NCBI GenBank assembly: GCA_023418475.1
Contig: JAEZZO010000072.1
Span: 62,001-126,000 of the forward strand
Length of the DNA stretch: 64,000 bases
From: Bacillota bacterium
GTDB taxonomy: Bacteria; Bacillota; Clostridia; Lachnospirales; Lachnospiraceae
Direction: 5' to 3'
The position numbers and the translations under genes are program-made. Under the pieces are notes generated by a model. It had not been told where the DNA came from. It did not search any database and saw nothing but the letters and a program-made list of their open reading frames with translations. Of the stretch, positions 44,955 to 52,591 are shown in pieces; positions within the stretch are counted from its first letter, which is position 1, and each line of letters starts with the position of its first letter.

Positions 44955-46532
44955 ATGGAACTGAAATTTGAGGTTTACAAGGATAAGGTTATGGGGTGCT
45001 GGACCGGTAAGAATATCGGTGGAGTATTGGGAGCACCCTTCGAATGTTTGAGACAGGTAAATGAGGTTGATTTTTATACACAGGATTTAACGATGGGACC
45101 GCCGCCAAATGATGATCTGGATCTGCAGATTGTATGGCTGGCAGCAGTGGAAAAATACGGAAGGAATGTAAATGCTTCTATATTAGGAGAGTATTGGCTT
45201 TCCTATGTCATTCCGAACTGGGTGGAATACGGAACCGGCAAAGCAAACTTAAGAGCAGGTCTGAAACCTCCGCTCAGCGGCTTGATTGATAATACCTATA
45301 AAGACAGCTGCGGCTGTTTTATCCGTTCTGAGATATGGGCCTGCCTGGCACCGGGACATCCGGAAATCGCAGTCAGATATGCGTATGAGGATGCGATTGT
45401 AGACCATGAAGGGGAAGGGATGTATGGGGAGATCTTTTTTGCAGCACTTCAAAGCGCGGCCTTTGTGGTGAGTGATGTAAGAAAGTTGATTGAAATCGGA
45501 TTATCCTATATTCCTGAAAATTGTTTTATGGCAAAAGCAATCAGGAAAGCGGTAGAATGTTATGATAACAAAGTAGAATTTCTGGTGGCTAGAAAGGAAA
45601 TTCATAATACAGCTCCTGGAACCTTTGGAATCCAGGGTATTAAATTAAAAGAAATAAAAATAGAAGGCAATCAGGGAATGGATATGGGTGCACCTGGATT
45701 TGACGCACCTGAGAATGTTGCATTTGCAATAGCAGGATGGTTATATGGGGAAGGGGATTTTGAAAAAAGCATTGTGCTGGCCAATTCTCTTGGGGAAGAT
45801 ACGGATTGTACCTGTGCAACGCTGGGAGCTACCATGGGTATTATCGCAGGAGATGCAAAGCTTCCGCAGAAATGGAAAGAACCATTAAATGATAAGATTG
45901 CAACCTTATGCATTGATAAAACAAGCAGAGGGGTTTGGGTACCGGAGACAGCCAAAGAACTGACGGAGAGAATTATTCGCGTGATGACCGGTTTCCTTGG
46001 TCTGGAATACTGTGATATTTTCCATGCTGGCGGAATGCAGCTTATCTGCCGTGAGGAAAATGAACTGTATGCCGAAGGGTTAGAATATATGCCGCTCATT
46101 AATTCCCATTGTAAGGATGGGGATATTAATCTAAAGGAATTAGTTGCCTTGTCTCCCTATGTTGTGAAGCATGAATTTCCAGCTTTCCGCGTTATGGTGG
46201 ATTACAACGGATCTATCTATTTTAAAAAGGGGGAAGAGCGTAAAATTAAAATTAAGGTACAGAATGCCTTTTATCTAAATCAGCAGCAGTGGGTTAACAT
46301 ACGTGCCTATGTACCAGGTGGTGTTGAGGTGCTTAGCAGTAAATCCGTTATGCTTCCATTAAATAATCTAAGCGGTTCCCATGCGGAAACGGAATTTGTC
46401 TTCCGGGCTGATAATTATGAAGAAGGCAAGCTAGAGCTTGTATTCAGCGTATCATTGGAAGGACGGCATTCAAATGGTGCCGTATCAGTCGTATTAATGC
46501 AAAACAATGTAAGCTCTGGACCTGCAGATTAA
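44955..46532 (+). CDS. ADP-ribosylglycohydrolase family protein
   Basis: A 525-residue protein. The N-terminal two thirds are an ADP-ribosylglycohydrolase fold: VMGCWTGKNIGGVLGAPFE, an acidic metal site PPPNDDLDLQ near residues 50-60 and the second metal motif SLGEDTDCTCATLGA near 280. The C-terminal 130 residues form a beta-sandwich resembling a carbohydrate- or protein-binding module. Family members hydrolyse ADP-ribose or related N-glycosidic bonds using two Mg ions. Here a nucleoside- or sugar-related substrate is also plausible, because the gene sits in a sugar operon between kinase and regulator. GGAGG favours ATG 44955 over ATG 44952. No signal peptide is seen. Confidence 0.85.
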   Translation: MELKFEVYKDKVMGCWTGKNIGGVLGAPFECLRQVNEVDFYTQDLTMGPPPNDDLDLQIVWLAAVEKYGRNVNASILGEYWLSYVIPNWVEYGTGKANLRAGLKPPLSGLIDNTYKDSCGCFIRSEIWACLAPGHPEIAVRYAYEDAIVDHEGEGMYGEIFFAALQSAAFVVSDVRKLIEIGLSYIPENCFMAKAIRKAVECYDNKVEFLVARKEIHNTAPGTFGIQGIKLKEIKIEGNQGMDMGAPGFDAPENVAFAIAGWLYGEGDFEKSIVLANSLGEDTDCTCATLGATMGIIAGDAKLPQKWKEPLNDKIATLCIDKTSRGVWVPETAKELTERIIRVMTGFLGLEYCDIFHAGGMQLICREENELYAEGLEYMPLINSHCKDGDINLKELVALSPYVVKHEFPAFRVMVDYNGSIYFKKGEERKIKIKVQNAFYLNQQQWVNIRAYVPGGVEVLSSKSVMLPLNNLSGSHAETEFVFRADNYEEGKLELVFSVSLEGRHSNGAVSVVLMQNNVSSGPAD

Positions 46533-46555
46533 CAAAAAGGAGTATTTATACTTGC

Positions 46556-46646
46556 CGGTATATAAGGCTCTGTCCCATAAAGCCTTATATACCGCTGCGT
46601 GATCTCCTCCGCGAGAGCGGCTTTGCAATGAATAATGAATTTGGCT
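46556..46646 (-). repeat. family D half-copy with strong hairpin
   Basis: CGGTATATAAGGCT (46556-46569) and AGCCTTATATACCG (46581-46594) form a perfect 14-pair stem. The reverse strand continues GCCGCTCTCGC and CATTGCAAAG in the same order as the left half of 34621-34902, with internal deletions. It lies in the gap between glycohydrolase and response regulator. Confidence 0.6.
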
Positions 46647-46680
46647 AGGTTGTGACCAGTAACCAGGAATGAAGGTGAAT

Positions 46681-47436
46681 ATGAAAAAACTTAAGGTATT
46701 GCTTGTTGATGATGAACTTACGATAAGAGAAGGCTTTAAAAAACTGTTTCACTGGGAGGAACATGACTGCGAGGTTGTCGGAGAAGCAAGTGATGGTGTG
46801 GAGGCGATTAACCAGGTGGATCTATGCCAGCCGGATGTGGTAATCATGGATATTAATATTCCGATTATGAATGGTTTGGAGGTTATTAAAATATTGAAGG
46901 CCAAATATCCTGGAATTGCATTTATTGTGGTCAGCGGATATGATGATTTTAATTATTGTAAAGAAGCTATTAAGCTTAAAATTACGGACTATATTCTAAA
47001 GCCGGTTGATTACGGGGAATTCGGAGAGGTTATTGATAATCTTAAGATCACCTTATTTCAGGAAGGACAGCAGCAGAGGGAACATTTACAGGGGAAGAAG
47101 GATAAACTGATCTTTGATATTACGAAGTATTTACAGGAGAATCTGGAGGAGGAAATAACACTGAAAATATTAGCCGACAGGTTCTTTTTAAGTCCGGTCT
47201 ATATTAGTCAGTTATTTAAAAATGAAATCGGTGTTAATTTTCTTGCTTATTTAACCAATTTAAGGATCGAAAAGGCCAAGAAGCTGCTTTTGACAAGTGG
47301 AAAAACTGTAGCTGAGATTGCGGAAAGTGTGGGCTTTAAAGATTACAGACTCTTTTCAAAGGTATTTAAAAGAATGGAGGCCGTTTCACCCTCGCAATAT
47401 CATAGGCATATTAGAGAAGTGCTTAATGTGAAGTAG
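46681..47436 (+). CDS. response regulator, receiver plus AraC-type HTH (YesN type)
   Basis: A 251-residue regulator and probable partner of the YesM-type kinase at 43009. The receiver has VLLVDDELTIREGF and phosphoacceptor Asp57 in IMDINIPIMNG, then VVSGYDDFNYCKEA and the conserved Lys in ILKPVDYGEF. A short linker leads to the AraC double helix-turn-helix (about 150-250; LKILADRFFLSPVYISQLF and GFKDYRLFSKVFKRM). It is shorter than the regulator at 2838 because the linker is minimal. AAGGTGA precedes ATG 46681. A family D hairpin lies between it and the glycohydrolase gene. It likely activates the operon from 39833. Confidence 0.93.
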   Translation: MKKLKVLLVDDELTIREGFKKLFHWEEHDCEVVGEASDGVEAINQVDLCQPDVVIMDINIPIMNGLEVIKILKAKYPGIAFIVVSGYDDFNYCKEAIKLKITDYILKPVDYGEFGEVIDNLKITLFQEGQQQREHLQGKKDKLIFDITKYLQENLEEEITLKILADRFFLSPVYISQLFKNEIGVNFLAYLTNLRIEKAKKLLLTSGKTVAEIAESVGFKDYRLFSKVFKRMEAVSPSQYHRHIREVLNVK

Positions 47437-47487
47437 AGAAGAAAGTAACATGATATTTTCTTTTTCTTATCTTAAATATTTACTGCT

Positions 47488-47528
47488 AAAAAAAAGGCGG
47501 AGGATGATGAAGGATCCTCCGCCTTTTT
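47488..47528 (+). terminator. rho-independent terminator of the third uptake operon
   Basis: GGCGGAGGAT-N8-ATCCTCCGCC is a perfect ten-pair stem with A8 before and T5 after it, working in both directions. Confidence 0.9.
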
Positions 47529-47675
47529 AGCTTGTATTACATAGAACAGGGCATTTTTGCAGATTTAATAATAAAAATAAAAAAAGTGCAAAAAGATCTC
47601 GGCACCTAATTCAACATCATACCAATTTCTGTATTAAAAGTCTAGTTATTTTTTCGGGTATGCGATATGCTATTA

Positions 47676-47719
47676 ACAGTACAGACCACAGCAATATTCT
47701 ATGCTGCGGACTGTACTGT
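47676..47719. other. orphan hairpin in a long gap
   Basis: ACAGTACAGACCACAGCA pairs with TGCTGCGGACTGTACTGT at 16 of 18 positions. It is 76 bases before another terminator. In the rest of the 515-base gap I see no gene. Confidence 0.5.
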
Positions 47720-47794
47720 AGAATACACTGCCAGTACCTGCCGCGGAGGGGAAAAAGTGTAAAGAAAAAACATTTTCACACATAAGAAAAACCC

Positions 47795-47829
47795 TGGAAT
47801 GAGCACAGCGGTGCACATTCCAAGTTTTT
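47795..47829 (+). terminator. second terminator with no gene before it
   Basis: TGGAATGAGCAC and GTGCACATTCCA pair at 11 of 12 positions around AGCG, followed by AGTTTTTT. No ORF lies between it and the operon terminator 270 bases earlier, so it may end a small RNA or be a relic. Confidence 0.7.
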
Positions 47830-47951
47830 TATCCAATTATTTGAGATGCCATTTACGGTATCATGATTAGAAATATAATAGGAAGATAAATAAAAAAACG
47901 TCAAAGCCGGTAAAATCAATAGATTAAGGCTTGACATAATAGGAGGTCAAT

Positions 47952-48713
47952 ATGATGAAAGCTTTAGCAGCTGATTGGTACAAATCAATCTGGAGTATGG
48001 ATATAAAAGAACAATCCTGGGTAGAGGATACAGAAAACCAGGTGGATTTTATCATTAACACTTTGCAGCTTACCGGTAAGGAACGTATTCTTGATCTTGC
48101 TTGCGGATTTGGAAGGCACGCACTCTCTCTTGCAAGGAGAGGATTTCAAGTTACCGGAGTAGATATCACGAAAGAATATATCAATGATGCAATACAAACT
48201 GCGAGTGCAGAAGGATTAAAGGTAGAGTTTATAAATGCTGACATCAGAGAGCTTCCTAGTGTAAACGAGTATGATGTCATATTAAACCTGGCGGATGGTG
48301 CCATAGGGTATTTAGAGAATGAGGAGGAAAACCTGAAATTATTTTATACTATTTCCAATGCACTAAAGCCTGGAGGAAAGCATTTCATGGATATCTGTAA
48401 TGCGGATCATGCAGAGCATTATTTTCCAACGCAGTATTGGGATGCAGGTGAAAACACCTTATCCCTGTCAAGATTTGAGTGGGATAAAGAGAAAAAAATA
48501 ATGTTGTTTGGGGATAATACAATCGTGTATGGTGAACCGGCAGCGAAACCCAATATTGAGTATGGAGCGCCCCAACGGCTGTATTCCATTCGTGAGATTG
48601 AAAAAATATGGGAACAATTGGGAATGCAGGTGGTACAGACCTTCTCTGATTACTATGGGAAAGCGTCCACCGATCAGGAATTACAACTAATGGTATACTC
48701 TAAAAAAATTTAA
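47952..48713 (+). CDS. SAM-dependent methyltransferase
   Basis: A 253-residue class I methyltransferase. Motif I is ILDLACGFGRHALSLARRG (about 48-66), the acidic end of strand 2 is VTGVDITKEY, and motif IV lies near DVILNLADGAIGYLENEEE. LKPGGKHFMDIC is the conserved post-I region. AGGAGG precedes the ATG at ideal spacing. The gene stands alone between terminators and a family B repeat. The methyl acceptor cannot be inferred; close relatives are annotated only as class I methyltransferases. Confidence 0.88.
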   Translation: MMKALAADWYKSIWSMDIKEQSWVEDTENQVDFIINTLQLTGKERILDLACGFGRHALSLARRGFQVTGVDITKEYINDAIQTASAEGLKVEFINADIRELPSVNEYDVILNLADGAIGYLENEEENLKLFYTISNALKPGGKHFMDICNADHAEHYFPTQYWDAGENTLSLSRFEWDKEKKIMLFGDNTIVYGEPAAKPNIEYGAPQRLYSIREIEKIWEQLGMQVVQTFSDYYGKASTDQELQLMVYSKKI

Positions 48714-48825
48714 TTTAATAATTTTACCATAATTACTGTTCACTGCTTGTCAATGGGAACTTTTACAAATTTTCCATATGTAATCTGTATAGAAAAACAG
48801 TGTCTCAGGTTGCCAAATTTATAAA

Positions 48826-48931
48826 TTTGATTCGAAGTCAAAAGCCTAAAAAAGATTTGCAGGATGAATATTTATGCATTCATATTTATCTACATAACCT
48901 GTATCAGGCTTTTGACAATCAAATCTAAAAT
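48826..48931 (-). repeat. palindromic MITE-like element, family B copy 2 (inverted)
   Basis: GATTCGAAGTCAAAAGCCT at the left and AGGCTTTTGACAATCAAATC at the right pair with each other, with GATGAATA / TATTTATC towards the apex. The conserved unpaired words CCTAAAAAAGATTTGC and CCTGATACAGGTTAT on the two arms match copies 1 and 3 in reverse order. Confidence 0.75.
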
Positions 48932-48946
48932 TTATTAAATTACATA

Positions 48947-48977
48947 TTGACTTAGAGTACCTCTAATGCATTACAAT
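48947..48977 (+). promoter_or_regulatory. MerR-type promoter of the ferredoxin-like aldo/keto reductase
   Basis: TTGACT (48947-48952) and TACAAT (48972-48977) are separated by 19 bases, too long for normal sigma-A use. The spacer carries the perfect dyad TTAGAG-TAC-CTCTAA (48952-48966). Overlong spacers with a central dyad are the hallmark of MerR-family control. No MerR gene is in the window. Confidence 0.65.
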
Positions 48978-49059
48978 AGAATTAGTATGAAGATAAATGA
49001 TTTTATTGAACGCTGAAAGACTTTGTCTGCAGCAGAATTAATAATGGAGGTAATAAAGC

Positions 49060-50181
49060 ATGAATGGCGAATATTTGGGGAAAGAAATTCCGAAATTAGG
49101 ATTTGGTCTGATGCGCCTTCCTATGATTGGTGATGAAATTGATTTGGAACAGAGCAAGGCAATGGTTGATCGTTTTATGGATGCCGGTTTTACTTATTTT
49201 GATACGGCATTTCCTTATATAAACGGAAAATCAGAGGTAGCTGTAAAAGAAATTCTAATCAGCCGCCATCCCAGAGAAAAATTTCGGCTTGCAACAAAAA
49301 TGCCGGTATGGTTGGTGAATGAAGAGGCTGATTTGCAGAAATATTTTGATATTCAGCTGGATCGTACGGGTGCCGGTTACTTTGATTTTTATCTGCTGCA
49401 TGCGCTGGACCGCGGCAGGTGCGACAATATGGAAAAGCTGGGTGCATGGGAATTTGGACTGAAGATGAAAGAAAAAGGACTGATTAAGCATTTCGGATTT
49501 TCCTTCCATGACAGTGCAGAAAGCCTTGATTATATCCTTAGCAGACATCCGGAGGCAGAATTCGTTCAGCTTCAGATTAATTATGCGGATTGGGATAACA
49601 AGGATGTTCAATCGAAAAAATGTTATGAAGTTGCCAGTAAATATAATGTTCCGATTATTATTATGGAACCTATAAAGGGCGGTTCTTTGGCTGTTATGAG
49701 ACCTGAAGTACAAGATATTATGAAGCAGGCACAGCCGGAATTGTCAATCGCTTCCTGGGCTGTTCGCTATGCGGCATCACTGGAAGGGGTTGTCACTGTT
49801 TTAAGCGGTATGTCAAATTTATCCCAGATGGAAGATAATCTGAGCTTTATGTCGGATTTTAAACCTTTAAAGGAAGATGAATACAAGGTGCTTGATCTGG
49901 TAAAGGAAGAATTGAAGAAGATCCCCGTTATTCCCTGTACAGGCTGTAAATATTGTGTGGAAGGCTGCCCTCAGAAGATTAATATTCCGGGTATGTTCGA
50001 TAACTATAATAATTTTAAGCTATACCAGAATTTTGAGACAAATAAAGGACATTATCAGTGGATGACACAGGAGAGTGGAAAAGCCTCAGAGTGTATTGAA
50101 TGCGGTGCCTGTCAAAGCCATTGTCCTCAGCACATCGAAATTATTGATAACCTGAAGGAAGTAGCAGGAGTATTTGAATAG
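49060..50181 (+). CDS. aldo/keto reductase with two 4Fe-4S motifs
   Basis: A 373-residue oxidoreductase. The N-terminal 270 residues form the aldo/keto reductase barrel: GFGLMRLPM, FDTAFPY with the catalytic Tyr, ATKMP with Lys and YLLHALD with His. The C-terminal 100 residues add two ferredoxin-like clusters, CTGCKYCVEGCP and CIECGACQSHCP, each able to bind a 4Fe-4S centre. Such fusions are common in anaerobic Firmicutes and probably couple carbonyl reduction to ferredoxin. GGAGG precedes the ATG. The promoter at 48947-48977 suggests induction by a reactive small molecule through a MerR protein. The gene is monocistronic, ending at terminator 50192-50236. Confidence 0.92.
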   Translation: MNGEYLGKEIPKLGFGLMRLPMIGDEIDLEQSKAMVDRFMDAGFTYFDTAFPYINGKSEVAVKEILISRHPREKFRLATKMPVWLVNEEADLQKYFDIQLDRTGAGYFDFYLLHALDRGRCDNMEKLGAWEFGLKMKEKGLIKHFGFSFHDSAESLDYILSRHPEAEFVQLQINYADWDNKDVQSKKCYEVASKYNVPIIIMEPIKGGSLAVMRPEVQDIMKQAQPELSIASWAVRYAASLEGVVTVLSGMSNLSQMEDNLSFMSDFKPLKEDEYKVLDLVKEELKKIPVIPCTGCKYCVEGCPQKINIPGMFDNYNNFKLYQNFETNKGHYQWMTQESGKASECIECGACQSHCPQHIEIIDNLKEVAGVFE

Positions 50182-50191
50182 AGCATTTTAT

Positions 50192-50236
50192 AAACACAAA
50201 TAGCTGATAAGTCTTATAGACTATTTGTGTTTTTTT
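50192..50236 (+). terminator. rho-independent terminator of the aldo/keto reductase
   Basis: AAACACAAATAG and CTATTTGTGTTT pair perfectly over 12 positions with a 17-base loop, followed by T residues. A family B element begins four bases later. Confidence 0.85.
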
Positions 50237-50240
50237 ATTA

Positions 50241-50357
50241 TATAGGATTCGATTGTCATAAGCCTGATCCAGATTATACGGATAAATACGAGTGCATGTA
50301 TATGCACTCGTATTTATCAGGCATTCATTTTTAGGCTTTTGACATTCCAATCTTATA
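50241..50357 (+). repeat. palindromic MITE-like element, family B copy 3
   Basis: TATAGGATTCGATTGTCATAAGCC and GGCTTTTGACATTCCAATCTTATA pair as ends. The apex GATAAATACGAGTGCAT / ATGCACTCGTATTTATC (50281-50318) is a perfect 17-pair stem. The unpaired words CCTGATCCAGATTATAC and CATTCATTTTTAGG match copy 1. It sits exactly where the first hairpin of the following family A repeat should be. Confidence 0.8.
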
Positions 50358-50480
50358 ACGGAAATTTCGTCCTATGTAATAAAAACCCTCCGGGAGATGC
50401 ACAGCTACGCGTGCAAAACAAAAGTTGTGTATTATAGATTTATAATCGCGAGAGAGTACATGGTACATTTTTGTTCTGTT
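50358..50480 (+). repeat. dispersed intergenic repeat, family A copy 3
   Basis: Begins at CGGAAATTTCGTCCTATGTA and then shows AATAAAAACCCTCCGGGAGATG, CACAGCTACGCG, AAAAGTTGTGTATTATAGATT and AATCGCGAGAGAG in the family A order. Its left end is replaced by family B copy 3. It ends 42 bases before the HAD gene. Confidence 0.75.
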
Positions 50481-50522
50481 TTATTGTGAAAATAATGTAA
50501 AAGGATTGGTTGGTAAGGCAAT

Positions 50523-51224
50523 ATGAAATATAAAGCCATTATTTTTGATATAAGTGATACAATAGTTGAGTATAAACCTAACTACGCACAAATCTATGGG
50601 GATAGGTTACAAAGTCTTGGCTTTGATGTCCCTGAGAAATTGAGAGAGGATATTTCGAAAACGATAAACTGGACAATTTATGAACAGATGCAAAAGCAAC
50701 AGTTAGGTGCAGCTCATTTAACGGATAATGAATTAGATATGTTATTAGATAGAGCAGCATTATCATATATGATTTCGGATGACGGATTATATGATAATTA
50801 TATTTTAGAATTAAGTAAGCGGCCAATACCAAAACAGGAGTTATTGGTAATTGATGATGTATTTCCGGTTTTAAATGTTTTAAAGAATAAATATCACTTG
50901 GGTATTGTCTCAAACCATCGTCCGTGGATGATGGACTTTTTGAACAAAAGTGGATTGTCTCCATATTTTAGTACAATTATTATATCTGAAATCGTTGGTA
51001 TATCAAAACCCGATATTCGTATAATGCAGTTGGCCCTTGATGATCTTTTATTAAAACCGGATCAATGTCTATATGTAGGTGACCAGCCCCTTGATGTCTT
51101 ATGCTCCAAGCAAATTGGAATGGATTGTGCATGGATAACAAAAGAGAAACAGATGCCGAAATCCATTCCTTATAAAGAAGATTATAAAATATCCAGATTA
51201 TATGAATTGTTGGATATATTATAA
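50523..51224 (+). CDS. HAD-superfamily hydrolase
   Basis: A 233-residue haloacid-dehalogenase-fold protein. Motif I reads IIFDISDTIVEY with nucleophile Asp9; the usual second Asp two residues later is Ser11, seen in some non-phosphatase or atypical members. A helical cap spans about 20-100. Motif II is LGIVSNHRPW, motif III the Lys in GISKPDIRI and motif IV the acidic VGDQPLDVLC. The likely substrate is a small phosphate or haloacid-like compound; the missing Asp makes phosphatase activity less certain. The ribosome site is weak. The gene is monocistronic, closed by the terminator at 51265-51293. Confidence 0.88.
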   Translation: MKYKAIIFDISDTIVEYKPNYAQIYGDRLQSLGFDVPEKLREDISKTINWTIYEQMQKQQLGAAHLTDNELDMLLDRAALSYMISDDGLYDNYILELSKRPIPKQELLVIDDVFPVLNVLKNKYHLGIVSNHRPWMMDFLNKSGLSPYFSTIIISEIVGISKPDIRIMQLALDDLLLKPDQCLYVGDQPLDVLCSKQIGMDCAWITKEKQMPKSIPYKEDYKISRLYELLDIL

Positions 51225-51264
51225 ATTCAAATCAAACGAATCGTATATAGGTAAATACATTTTT

Positions 51265-51293
51265 GCTGTGCTCTTGCTTTAGCACAGCTTTTT
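51265..51293 (+). terminator. rho-independent terminator of the HAD gene
   Basis: GCTGTGCT-N8-AGCACAGC is a perfect stem followed by TTTTTCTTTT. The rest of the 274-base gap shows nothing else. Confidence 0.85.
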
Positions 51294-51498
51294 CTTTTGC
51301 GAACAGAGAATTTAACACTTATTGCTAACTTGTTTCGTATTATTTTAACAGGAAATGTGGTTCTATAAAAGCTTACCGGTATTGGGTCTACCAAAATAAA
51401 CTCCATAAAATATAATTACAGTATATTGCTGATAAATAGATTTGAACAATTTTTCCAAACTTATGATACATTAGGCAGTAAAAAAATGGAGGAGTATA

Positions 51499-52479
51499 AT
51501 GAAACGAATTCTTGGAAGATCCGGTATGGAAGTAAGTGCATTAGGTATGGGCTGCTGGGCTATGGGAGGAACTACAAAAGCTCCCATCGTAAGCGGCAGC
51601 GGAAAATTTGGCTGGGGTGAAGTGGATGATAATGAATCAATACGTACCGTCCATGCAGCAATTGAATCAGGAGTTAATTTCTTTGACACTTCGGATGTTT
51701 ATGGAGCGGGACACAGTGAAGAAGTATTGGGGCGTGCTTTAGCAGGCAAAAGAGATAAGGCAGTGATTGCAACAAAATTTGGATATGCTTTTGACTCATA
51801 TACCCGTCAGATGATTGGTCCGGAAACCAGTCCGCAATATATCAGACGCGCCTGTGAAGGAAGCCTGACACGTCTTCAGACAGACCATATCGATCTATAC
51901 CAGCTGCACATCGGAGAGTATGATCCGAAGCATCTGGATGATATTTGTGATGTTTTGGAAAGACTGGTGGAAGCTGGTAAAATAGGAAGCTATGGCTGGG
52001 TTACCATACCGGACAGACTTGAGGGAGCAAAGGTGTTTGCCAACCGTAAAAACTGTACTTCTATTCAGTTCCGTCTGAATGTATTGGAGGATGCACCGGA
52101 GATGTTAAAGATCTGCCAGGATAATCATCTGGCAAGTATTATTCTTGCACCGCTTGGAATGAGTCTTTTGACCGGTAAATATAATGGTGCATCCAGCTTT
52201 TCAGAAAATGATGTGCGGCACGGATGGGATTTGAAGAATGGATCGATGGCAAAGCAGCTGAAACAGATAGAGCAGCTGCGGGAGGTATTAACATCGGATG
52301 GAAGATCCCTCGTACAGGGAGCACTTGCGTGGATCTGGGCAAGGATGGATAATACCGTTCCAATTCCAGGTGCTAAATCTGTCAGACAGATTGAGGAAAA
52401 TGCTGGGGCCATGCAATTTGGACCATTGAAACAATCTCAGATGGACCAGATCGCGCAGATTCTGGAGAAAGCAGAATAA
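51499..52479 (+). CDS. aldo/keto reductase
   Basis: A 326-residue NADPH-dependent barrel oxidoreductase. LGRSGMEVSALGMGCWAMGG opens the fold. The catalytic tetrad is visible as FDTSDVYGAG (Asp, Tyr), IATKFG (Lys) and YQLHIGE (His). PIPGAKSVRQIEENAGAM near the end is the NADP phosphate-binding region. No iron-sulfur extension is present, unlike the protein at 49060. GGAGG precedes the ATG. The gene is alone, convergent to the DUF4129 gene. The substrate is unknown; carbonyls or sugars are both possible. Confidence 0.92.
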   Translation: MKRILGRSGMEVSALGMGCWAMGGTTKAPIVSGSGKFGWGEVDDNESIRTVHAAIESGVNFFDTSDVYGAGHSEEVLGRALAGKRDKAVIATKFGYAFDSYTRQMIGPETSPQYIRRACEGSLTRLQTDHIDLYQLHIGEYDPKHLDDICDVLERLVEAGKIGSYGWVTIPDRLEGAKVFANRKNCTSIQFRLNVLEDAPEMLKICQDNHLASIILAPLGMSLLTGKYNGASSFSENDVRHGWDLKNGSMAKQLKQIEQLREVLTSDGRSLVQGALAWIWARMDNTVPIPGAKSVRQIEENAGAMQFGPLKQSQMDQIAQILEKAE

Positions 52480-52521
52480 CTACTTATGGTATTCAGGGTA
52501 TTAATATAAGATTTACACATT

Positions 52522-52591
52522 AAAAGGGGAATCCCCTCTCTCACGGCAGATGGTAACTACTTATGCAGTGAGGTATCGGGTTTCCCTTTTT
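52522..52591. terminator. weak bidirectional terminator between convergent genes
   Basis: AAAAGGGGAAT and TTTCCCTTTT pair as an outer stem with CTCAC/GTGAG inside. The right arm lies within the 3' end of the minus-strand gene. T runs exist on both sides, but the stem is interrupted. Confidence 0.4.

Noticed and set aside
51436..51475. second MerR-type promoter before the aldo/keto reductase at 51499
   Set aside because: TTGAAC and TACATT are 19 bases apart, but the spacer has no dyad, so the spacing is probably coincidental.
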